Origin: Umbilicaria muhlenbergii
Lineage: Eukaryota > Ascomycota > Lecanoromycetes > Umbilicariales > Umbilicariaceae
Reading direction: 5' to 3'
DNA length: 64,000 bases
NCBI GenBank assembly: GCA_000611775.1
Contig: KK106982.1
Location: 5,164,391 to 5,228,390, forward strand
Made by a program: the position numbers and the translations under genes
Part shown: positions 45,601 through 55,144 of the stretch, in pieces
How positions within the stretch are numbered: position 1 is the stretch's first letter
Layout of the letters: every line of letters begins with the position of its first letter
The notes under the pieces: generated by a model
Database searches by the model: none
What the model was told of the DNA's origin: nothing
Seen by the model: only the letters and a program-made list of their open reading frames with translations

Positions 45601-46041
45601 TTACATCACGGTTATAAGCTTTTAGGAATAACAAACAAGAAACTAGAACAACAGTTTGTCAGATCATTCAAGGTCACTGAATGAATAAAATGCCTTGTTT
45701 ATCATCTAGACCTACCTCCTGCATGAAAGATTCATGACGTCATCTTCATAGCACACTTAGAATCAGTTAGCATGAATGACCTCTACAATCAGCCTAGACC
45801 TACACACTCACCTTTCATAACAGTAGACGGCGCCGACGATCACTATGAAATTGAATGATTACTTTGAAAGTGAGTGAGCCGCTGAGGCCGTGGTTATACC
45901 ACTGAATACCTAGTAAGATGAAAGAGTTACAGGTCAGAGTTCAACATCTGATATAACATGAAGGATCTAGAGGAGGCCAAGGAGTTAATCAAGAAGTATG
46001 AGAAGTGTATAGCTCAGGAGCAAGAAGTGATACTACTTTAA
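39700..46041 (+). pseudogene. Element C Gag-Pol polyprotein, single frame broken by TGA codons
   Basis: One frame (codons starting at positions 1 modulo 3) runs about 6.3 kb without any frameshift I can detect. Landmarks: a gag region with Gln/Tyr-rich segments; a finger-like motif CCCCSEAFSLNNALHKHI at about 41,647; a protease-like region near 41,930-42,180; reverse transcriptase with the YxDD box altered to YVDN (about 43,312); RNase H/tether peptides (IYTDHSTTLSIVHQFSL); the integrase zinc domain HDKLRHSGYACMHEHL...CPQCQLNQ (about 44,660-44,780); an integrase core; and a chromodomain ending ELIKKYEKC. Internal stops are roughly fifty TGA against a handful of TAA/TAG, mostly where relatives have Trp or Arg. 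In the stretches I read codon by codon (about 39,840-41,700 and 42,510-46,041) I met no TGG codon. Confidence 0.85.
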
Positions 46042-46078
46042 TCATCAAGATGATGACTTTTCTTCATTGCTGACAGAT

Positions 46079-46226
46079 TGTTATGATTATATCATGACTT
46101 CTTCACTGATGTACTAGCTCTGTTAGTCTCCTCAGTTAGGTCTAGCTTAGTTTAGCTTGTATATAACAGGCTTCAATGCCACTAGAAAGAATCAATCCTT
46201 TTCTCACATATAGAACATGTACAACA
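46079..46226 (+). repeat. 3' LTR of element C
   Basis: 148 bases, paired with 39403-39550. It is followed directly by the target duplication GTAAT. Confidence 0.92.
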
Positions 46227-48287
46227 GTAATCATTTCTTTATCACATAAGACAACACATCAGTTCCTTTTGTCCTCAAGTTATCATTTCTAATTCATGCA
46301 AACTCAAATCACTACTATGATACAGGTAAATTCCTATGAAGAAAGTTAAAACATATTATCACATGCTGTATATTCACTGCTGATGAAAAGAAGGTGTTGA
46401 AGAATGTCTTATGTATGAACAACTTCATCATTACTGACTGTTTTATAAGGCTGGCGGACCTAATGACTGATATGAAAAAATATACCCTACAGATGAACTT
46501 GTTGTGATATGACAAAAAGTATGATAATGTCTATGACAGTCTACCTTCTGAATATCATGACTTCACAGACATATTTTAAACAGCTGAGAAGCAGTCTTTA
46601 CTTGAGAGAGATTCACATGATCATGTCATTGACTTGAAATCAGAGCAGCAATCTTCATTCAGAAAGTTATACTTGATATCTTCAGCTGAGCTCAATGTAC
46701 TGAAGGTATATTTAGATGATGTTATGAAGGCAGGCATAAATCTGTAAATTAATATCACCTGCAGCTTCACCTGTTATGTTTGTACTGAAATCAGACAGCA
46801 GCTTATGACTAGTCATTGATTATAAACACTTGAATGATATTATCATTAAAAATCACTACTCACTATCACTTATATCAGACATGTTGAATCATCTTTAAGG
46901 AGTTAAGAAGTTTACTAAGCTAAACTGCAAGAATGCATATAATTGAATATGAATCAAGGGTGAAGATGAGTGGAAAACAGCATTCTGAACATGATTCAAC
47001 TTATTTAAATATCTTGTCATGTCTTTCAGTCTCATGAATGCTCCTGCTACATTTCAGGCATTCATTGATAAGGCTCTTGATGAGTTCCTTGATATAACAT
47101 AAATGATTTATCTAGATGATATCCTGATCTTCAGCAAAGATGAATCTGAACATGAGGAGCATGTATGACAAGTATTAATTATATTATGATGTCATGATCT
47201 TCATCTTAAGATCAGCAAATGCTTCTTTAATGCAATGAAAGTGAACTTCCTGAGGTTTAAGATTAATACTGAAGGTATACATATGAGTTCAGAAAGAATT
47301 CACGCTGTTGAAGAATAACTACTCTCAGAGAACATTCATGAATTGCAGGTCTTTTTAAGCTTCATTAACTTCTTCTGAAGATTTATAAGAGATTATTCAT
47401 GAATTGCAGCATCACTGTTAAATCTCCTGAAAACAGGAAAGAATAAAAAGAAGACTGAGGATATATCATTCTCTCCTCTTCAATCTCAACAGACTGTTAT
47501 TAAAAGAAAGCAGAACAGCCTGACCTCATTGTGAAGATTTAATACAAAGTATTCAGCATGCAACCTGCAAGTCAGAGGAGAGTTATAACAAGAAAACATC
47601 ATATCTGCCTTTTTTTCACTCTTAAGAGTCACATTGAAAGCATTTAATGCTTTAAAGGAGATCTTCATGAGTGCTTCATTATTATATTATTTTGATGAAA
47701 ACAAACTCATGAGGGTTGAAATGAACACCTCTGAATTCACAATTGATGAAATCTTGATGCAACACTTCAAGATTGATGGTTAATTGCACTGATTATTAAT
47801 TACTTACTACAGCAAGAAGCTGCTAAATACTGAGATCTGATATGATACAGATGAGCAAGAGCTTCTTGTCATTATGAAAGTCATGCATCATTGATGACAC
47901 TACTGTTGAGGCGCTAAGCACTTGATCATCATATTAACTGATCATGCAAACCTTGTTTGATTTATGACTACCTCAAACCTCACATGAAGGCAGCTCAAGT
48001 GGGCTGAAAAGCTCACTGAGTACAACTTTAAGGTCACATATCAAGAGGGCAAGAAGAACTCTGCTGATGATTTATCAAGATGACTTGATTATGAACTGCT
48101 GAAAGCTGTCAGTATCTTGATTGCTGCTGAAATAATGCAACAGTCCTTCTGTTTAGGAAGCAAGGATTATAAGTCAGTGCAGAAGAAATTATACATGCTT
48201 GCTGCAATGATGCTGCAGTCAAGACACTCAGTATGACAGAGATTACAACAAAAGAATATTGTACCTGTCATAATGAATAATATCAGT

Positions 48288-48546
48288 ATGATGAATACTG
48301 AAGCTGACAGCATGACTGAAACATCAGCAGTTCATGACTTACATGCTCAAGAAGCAAGCTGTGATGAATATATTAATATGATGAATACTGAAGTTGATGA
48401 TACAATTGAAACATCAGCAGTCTGTGATCTACATGCTCAAGAAGCAAGCTGTGATGAACATATCAATATGATGAATACTGAAGTCAGCAGTATGACTGAA
48501 ACATCAGCAGTTTGTAACTTATATGCTCAAGAAGCAAGCTGTGACT
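48288..48546 (+). repeat. 90-base in-frame triplication in element D
   Basis: Three tandem 30-codon units, each reading MMNTE...ETSAV-LHAQEASCDE, between RNase H and integrase. The third unit ends in TGA. Units differ mainly by transitions. Confidence 0.9.
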
Positions 48547-50289
48547 GAATGAAAGAACTTGAGTATGCAGAATCTGAGCAGCACTCAATCAAGAATAGCA
48601 CAGCAGGCATTATAATTATGAATGATGATGTAAGTCACATTTTTATTAATCTTTAAATTGAGGATAACACTTCTTCTGCTGACACTGTTGAAGCGCTTCA
48701 GCTCATGTCTACTCACTCACTCTTAAATGAGGAGATAACAGCTTATATAAGAATGTTTATTAAACAACTTGAACATATGATTCATACTGAACAGTTGAAA
48801 GACAGTTTGATATGATGAGTATGACAAGGATTAACTACCCCTCTTGAGGATAAAAACAACTTGACTGAGTCAGAAATGACAAATATGATGACAATACTCC
48901 CTGACATAATGAAATGTTGAGAGGAAATTGAGGATGTTGTATATTATGATGATAAAGTTTATATTCTGCAGAACCCTGCCCTCTGCAATGCAGTGATCAG
49001 TTAATTTCATGATGATGTCTTTGCAGGTCATTTCAGAAAGTCAAGAATTACAAAATTAATGCAGTGATCTTATGACTGGCCTGATGCTGTCAGAGATGTA
49101 CAATGTTACTGTCATGATTGTGTTGAATGTCAAAAGGTGAAGCCAGCTCATCACAAATCATACAAGTTATTAAACTCATTGTCAGTCTCAACTGAGCTGT
49201 GACATACAGTGACAATGAACTTCATTACAGATTTATCACTGAGCAGCATGTATGAAAGTACAACATGAGATTTAATCCTTGTCATAGTTGATAAGTTGAC
49301 CAAAATGACTCATTATATTTCAGTACAGAAGACAATGTCAGTTGCTGACTTCATTAAAGTATTTATTCAGGATGTAGTCAAGCATCATAACATGTCAGAA
49401 GTTTTAATCACAGACAGAGACAAGCTGTTTATGTTAAAGCAGTGAATCAGCTTCTGCTTTCACATGTGATGTCATCATAACATGTCAACAGCTTTTCACC
49501 TGCAAACTGACAGTCAAACAGAGAGGCAGAATCAGTCCCTGAAGATGTATTTACACATATTCATTGATGAGCAGCAAGAGGACTGAGTGAAGTTTTTACT
49601 CTGCACAGAGTTCTCATACAACAACTTTATACATGCTGCTACAGGAAAGAGCCCCTTTCAGCTTAATTTAAAGTGAGACTCTCAGATGAGCTTAAGTAAG
49701 CCATTTATACAGCACTCACATGAACAAATAAGACCTTATGCAGATGCACAGCAGCTTCAAGATTAAATTGCAACAGCTTAAAAGCAGCTACAACAAGTCA
49801 ACAAGATGTATGCAAATTATTATAATCAGCACTGAACAGAGATAACATTCAAAGAAGGTGATTTAGTACTGATTAATGAAAAAAATGTGTCAGTGAACAA
49901 GCAGATGAAGAAACTGCATTGAAAAAAACTCAACTCATTCATGATATGATGTGTGATAAGTCAATCATCATACAAACTTGATCTCTCAGAGGATCAAAAC
50001 ATCTATAACATATTCAATATCACTTTATTGAAGTCATTTCAAGACACACATCATGTGTCCTCTACATTGACAGGAAAAGACCTACTACTCAACTGAGATG
50101 ATAAGTGAGAAGTTGAGGCAATTGTGAATAATCATGTTCATGACAGCAGGCTTCAATACCTCATCAAATGAAAGTTGACAGATCAGGTGTGAGATAACAC
50201 ATGAGAGTCAACACACTTCATCTGTAATGCAAAGGCAAAAATGCAGAAATTTCATGCTGACAACTCTGACAAACAGAAATTCAGGTGAG

Positions 50290-50460
50290 CCTTAAAATGT
50301 GAGCCTTCAAAATCAATTGAGAAGCTGTCACAAAAGTCATGAGCCTTAAGACGTGACTCTTTGAGGTTGATTAAAAGGCTGTTGCAAAAGTCATGAGTCT
50401 TAAGATGTGACCCTTCAAGATCAATTGAAAAGCTGTCACAAAAGTCATGAGTCTTAAGAA
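50290..50460 (+). repeat. Tandem repeat at the end of element D polymerase
   Basis: About three copies of a ~66-base unit containing AAAGTCATGAG-CTTAAGA. Copy B of the family (63,105-63,215) has a 33-base version of the same repeat instead. Confidence 0.75.
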
Positions 50461-50520
50461 TTGAAAACTTTGTCAGCTTTGTTAACCTGATCTCTTATGA
50501 CAGAGCCTGTGCTCTACAAT

Positions 50521-52250
50521 AAGTATGATAAGAGTTATGATGCTATGATGCTATGACAGGATCTTTAATAGAATTACTGCATGAACTACATTATCACAGA
50601 CATGTCACATTGCAGAGAACACTTAAGTGCAGAAGCATTTCATTTCAGATTTAAAGATTAAAACAAATTTAAGATCAACATCTTGCACTCAACTCCTCAT
50701 CAGTGTCATGTCAAGTCATTTTCATTTATTTATTTATCTTCTGTCATTTTAAACTTTTCTTCATTACTGTTTGATGAAGCCTCTGACCTCATCTCCTTAA
50801 TGCATCAGCACTCACAGAGTTCAATGTACTCTTGATGACAATGAGATTGATGAGTGTTGAGGATGCAGAGAGCGTGAGCAGTGCTCTTCAACAAGACAGT
50901 AAGAGTCTGAATGAGCTTTTTAAAATTACTGAATTAACACATTTCAACCTCAAGAGAGTCAAGAAACTCATGTTGAGGAGTGACTGCAGAGGGTGTGAAG
51001 AATGTTAATAATGATCAGTAAGAGACAACAGTGTGAGGAATTAATCAGCTGTCAAGTGCTATACAACAATTAACATATCAGTAGTACAACAGTGTAACAG
51101 TACAGCAGTATGACAAAATATTATATATATGACAATACAACAAAATGTCATAGGTATGACAAGTACATCATATTCATATTAAATGAAACAAAATGAAAGA
51201 GAATTAAAAAAGGTAAACTTACAGTGTGCTGTCACCCCTCCTGTCATCATAGGCATGTGCACATGAAATAACAACATCAAAGCTCTCAGAGGTCAGAGCA
51301 GTGATGATTGAAGACTTCATCATGCATTGATCATGAGGATTGCAGAGCAATGTATAATGAGTGCAGGCTGAATTAACCTGTGACATGAAGCACTGATCAA
51401 CTTCAGCTCTTCTGCAAGAGTCACAGTGAGCAGTATCTGACAGCATGTGACTGAGGTTCTCTTAAATCACACACTCATGATGATGACCCTGCTGCACGCA
51501 CGCCGGCAGTGAGGTATCATCACAACATCACACAGAGCAGAAACTGCTGCTGAAGATGTCATTCAAAGATAAATGCTTGACTCTCTTCAAATGTTGAACA
51601 GTCAGTTTTATCACTCTGTTTCCTCATCTCTTTCTGAAGGTGTCAATCATCACAGTTTCACTCATTGACTCTGATTCAGAGCTCTCCTCATCACATTGAG
51701 CTCAGAGATCAATGAGCTTCCCTGATGAAGATGAGTCTTCATCATTGTTCATGATCATGAGTTCAAGAGTTCAATTATTGATTGCTTATATATCATGTTA
51801 ACATTCATATGATATATGACAGGAAGTACAATACTGCAAGAATGTTGAATCATGAGCTGCAAGCTTCATGATGCTTTCTTCATGAGGTGAACACCTCTGC
51901 AATGAGGATGATGTCATGAAGTCATCAAGTCACTCAACAAGTTGTGAAAAAATCATGAGAAGTACAATGACATGTCATAAGAGAGATGATGAAGAAGAAA
52001 CACAAGGAAAAAGTGTTTTAAATTTATAATAAACATTTTAATTTTGATGTTTATGTTAAACAGAAGAGCTTACTGTCAGGTGTGATATCATCATAATTAA
52101 ATGAAAACATGTGATCAGTCTTACTTTAGCACAGTTTCACATCCTCACTCTACATGATCAATCATTTATTAAGTCATCATGATGATGTCTATGATGATGA
52201 ATTTGAAGTCAATTGACATCAGGGATGACATCATGAGAAGGAGAATGCTG
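50521..52250 (+). other. 3' region of element D, unknown content
   Basis: About 1.7 kb between the polymerase region and the 3' LTR. Its reverse complement is present in copy B (61,374-63,010), so it belongs to the element. It reads peptides such as MSHCREHLSAEAF and a cysteine-containing stretch on the minus strand (AHCDSCRRAEVDQCF, 51219-51446). No known Gypsy domain recognised; possibly an extra gene or a long non-coding tail. Confidence 0.5.
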
Positions 52251-52640
52251 TGTCAGAGTCATCATATATAGTAATATGACAGTATGACAGTATGACAGTA
52301 TGACAGTACAACAGTATGACAGTATGACAGTATGACAGTATGACAGTACAACAGTACAACAGTATGACAGTATGACAGTACAACAGTATGACAGTATGAC
52401 AGTATAACAGTATGACAGTATGTCACTATAGCTCACTTATATGATGACTCAGTGAGTAGTGCCTTGACATCAAGTGAAAACTCTTCACAAGGAGGTTCAA
52501 AAACCTGCTTCCTCAGTGATCAGTTTTGTCACTGAATAAAAGATGTATAATCATTGCATTGACCTCATCATGATTATATTGCTTATGACATCTCATTCAA
52601 ACATCATTATAATACTCTGTTGTACACTCTGTCTCTTATA
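52251..52640 (+). repeat. 3' LTR of element D
   Basis: 390 bases. It carries about 18 copies of the 8-base unit AGTATGAC/AGTACAAC (52273-52418). Outside the array it aligns with the 5' LTR with transitions only. Confidence 0.9.
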
Positions 52641-52645
52641 GATTC

Positions 52646-54190
52646 ATCAGTGATCTTAAACTCTGTATCTCTTATAATTAGATAAGTTATATGCCTTGTG
52701 AGGACTTAATACTTCATAATTCTCTTATCTCCTTTCTTCAGACCCTTTCATTGCTTGTGAGTTTGTTCATCATGAACAACACTGCATGATACTCTTGAAA
52801 TTGTTACATTTTTCTCTGATTTCATCAGAGGAGCTTCTGAGGCATTCTCTGCTACAGCTGATGAAAGACTGAGTAGAAGAAAAAGTGCTGTTATCATGAA
52901 TTTGCATACATCAAATAAATATTGAATGATTCACTCACATTCATATTCTTCTGCATTCATGTGCAGTCATCCTTCTTCCTTTGAGTTCATTTTTTAGAAT
53001 GAATTTATTAAAGTTTAACTGACTTCCTTCATATCTTCATCTGTTATTTGCATCATTTTATCAACATTAAAATTCTCTTTGCTGTGTCTGTTTGCTTGCA
53101 GTCAGGCTCTCTGATAGCTAATCTTATTACAAGTGATATTAAGTGACATCTTGATTAATTTTAAAGGCTTGTTGCTGTCATCATCATCATTGATGTCCTC
53201 TGTGATTTAATCAGATGCAGCTGATACTGCTGTCATCTCTGTGAAAATGCTCACAGTAACTTCCTGTGAATTAATCATGATTTCATCAGGTCAGTTAATC
53301 TCAATGAGCTTACTGTCTTCATCATATAAGTTGCATGAGCCCTCATCTTCATCTGCATAGTACTGAATTTCATCATCAGGGTTTACTTCATCTCTGTTGT
53401 TATAATAAAGGTTCTTGAAGTTATGCCTGCTTAATGTGCTCATGTGATAAATGCGTGCTGTGAGTTGATCTCTCATCACAACATCATATGATTTCATCAT
53501 GATTATTTCTTCCTTATGAGTGATGAGTAGTGATAAGTAACTGACAGTTGATCTGAGGCTCACTGTAAAATGCTGAGCAGTGAGTAATGAGGTTCTTTGA
53601 CATAATGTGTTGAGTGATGAGGAAAGTGAGGTGTAGAGTTCACTGTTCAACAGTGAGACAGTGAATTATTTCAACTCTGCATGTCATTCAGTGAGGGATT
53701 TCTCTGAGCATGCCATGTATGATGCTTCATATTATGATAAGTATGCTTCACTAAGTGTTATTTCATAGCACGTGGAGCAATCAGGATTATGTGATGAGAA
53801 TTTAAAAAATCTTAAAGAATCTTCTATTGATTCCTTCTTGAAGATGTCAGCTTTCATCACTGATCATCAATGCTTCAACCTGAGCTCTCTCATGTGTGTC
53901 ATCATACATCTTTGTGAGATCTCTTGCGCTTCTCAGATTCTTGATGTTATATCACATGTCATGTTCAGAGCTATAGCCTTTTCATCATACAAGGTATTCA
54001 GTGATTATTTTGTGATCATTATGTTCAGAGCGCCTTGTTCTCTTCTTGAGCAGGCATTTAATTTCATAGTGATTTAAATCATCATTTATCATCACTGACA
54101 GCAGGTGATTTAACCTCAACTGATTATATGAGTCAGCTGTGACTGCATCTTTCAGGTGAGCTATTGATATGATGTCATGAATTCATTAAT
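52646..54190 (-). pseudogene. Minus-strand relic interrupted by element D, possibly gag-like
   Basis: A minus-strand frame of 119 codons (53650-53291; YYADEDEGSCNLYDEDSK near its end) and degraded extensions toward 52,646. Across the D insertion, removing D and one GATTC copy gives a continuing frame (FKITDE|SEDLA) into the relic at 36,900-37,339. I cannot assign a family; position and acidic, charged composition suggest a gag-like protein of an older element. Confidence 0.4.
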
Positions 54191-54210
54191 GAGGGGGGAG
54201 ATTTAACTTA

Positions 54211-55140
54211 TAACATCCGCAACTTGGCAGCCCGCTCAAAAATAAGGTTTTAGTTAATAGTACTTTATGCGCTCAGAGCACTCTCTGAGCAGTAAATGAG
54301 CTCATACAAATCTTACACTTTAAATAACTATTATACCTTCATGAATAATAATTAAGAGTTTTTTTTATACAAAGTTTCTTTTTATGTGTTGTTGTTGTTG
54401 AGTTATTCAAAAAGTTATTAAAAGTCTGTTTATTAATGTTGTGATTTTCGTCACTGAAAGTTTGAAATCAATGTAACTTTTTAACAACAACAGTTATAAA
54501 AAAACTTTAAGTTATAGAACTGTTTAATAGCTTCTTCTCTACAACTTATAGACTGAAAGTTATATTATAAGTATAAAAGCGCAATAGTTATTCAAAGTAT
54601 GTGACTTTTTTTGAAAGATTTTTCGCTGTTGAAAACTTGAATTAAATATAACTTAACTTGAATTAAATATAACTTAACAACAATAGCAGTTATGAAGAAA
54701 CTTTTAATTTAACATTAATAGATAATACTGTTTTTTATAATTTATGCATTGAAAGTTTCTTCATATCTGTTGAGTTGCAAAAGTTATTAAAGTGTGTAAA
54801 TTTTTAAGTGATGAGAATCTTGAAGTTCTTTAAATATTCAGAACTCAACACTTATACAGTGCTTTCAGACTCAACAAATCATGATTTTTTATTGCAGAAA
54901 AGTGAATTTTAGCAAAAGTTTACTTATTATAAGTTTTACTGTTATTATAACACTGTGTGTGTACTTGTTTAAACAATTGTTTTAATAACTGTTTTTTTAT
55001 CACAAAATTTTGATGTTCCGCTCAAGATTTAAGGTTGAGCTCAAAGCGCTCAAAGGGTGCTAAGAGCGGCTGTTAGCTGAGACATGAGATCAGAAGCTCA
55101 GAGCGCTCAAAGTGCTAAAAATTAACTCAGAGCTAACTTG
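54211..55140. repeat. Extremely AT-rich block with diverged internal repeats
   Basis: A G-run (GAGGGGGGAGA, 54192-54202) precedes TATAACATCCGCAACTTGG, as a polypurine tract precedes an LTR. The block contains at least three diverged modules of GTTATTCAAA-GT-TGT-A-TTTTT...TGAAAG...AACAACA-CAGTTAT-AA-AAACTTT. It ends in GCTCAAAGCGCTCAAAGGGTGC repeats. It could be a long LTR or a separate AT-rich satellite; no partner copy is in the window. Confidence 0.45.
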
Positions 55141-55144
55141 CTAA

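Larger units (their letters stand above)
39403..46226 (+). mobile_element. LTR retrotransposon C (Gypsy), complete insertion nested in D
   Basis: 6824 bases with LTRs of 148 bases (39403-39550 and 46079-46226) beginning TGTTATGATT and ending ACAATA/ACAACA. The target duplication GTAAT (39398-39402, 46227-46231) is perfect. A primer-binding-site-like TTTGGTAGCAAC follows the 5' LTR. One plus-strand frame carries gag, a C2H2-like finger, protease, reverse transcriptase, RNase H, integrase and chromodomain to a stop at 46039. The LTRs differ at five sites, all transitions, so the insertion is younger than D. Confidence 0.92.
46232..50520 (+). pseudogene. Element D polymerase region (RT, RNase H, integrase, chromodomain), degraded
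   Basis: Plus-strand frames with many stops read PFVLKLSFLI (protease/RT junction), FRKLYLISSAELNVLK, then VMSFSLMNAPATFQAFI-type RT peptides and IYLDDILIFSKDESEHEEHV (YLDD box intact at about 47,107). Next come VFLSFINFF and FIRDYS, RNase H (ITYYSKKLLN, ILTDHANLV) and the tether YNFKVTYQEGKKNSADDLSR. An integrase zinc-binding segment (CHDCVECQKVK), an integrase core (DSQTERQNQSLK) and a chromodomain-like HVHDSRLQYLIK complete it. Domain order and motifs match Tf1/sushi-type chromoviruses. Stops include TAA and TGA, so it is more decayed than element C. Confidence 0.8.
37340..52640 (+). mobile_element. LTR retrotransposon D (chromovirus-like Gypsy), carrying nested element C
   Basis: The 5' LTR is 37340-37657 and the 3' LTR 52251-52640. 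Both begin TGTCAG and end CTTACA/CTTATA. A 5-base target duplication GATTC lies at 37335-37339 and 52641-52645, which proves one insertion. Without nested element C and its duplicated GTAAT the element would be about 8.5 kb. Order on the plus strand: leader and gag-like region, then (after C) protease/reverse transcriptase with IYLDDILIF at about 47,105, RNase H with LTDHANLV, a 90-base triplicated spacer, integrase, a chromodomain-like segment near 50,100, and a 3' region of unknown content. It is heavily degraded by C-to-T/G-to-A changes. Confidence 0.88.

Noticed and set aside
39700-46041. Genetic code with TGA read as tryptophan
   Set aside because: Neighbouring host genes use TGG and normal stops, the same element has the RT box changed from D to N, some TGA stand at Arg positions, and LTR copies show the C-to-T process directly.
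53772-54077. 101-codon plus-strand open frame in the relic region
   Set aside because: No family resemblance; the region's better signal is on the minus strand, and AT-rich DNA easily gives frames of this size.
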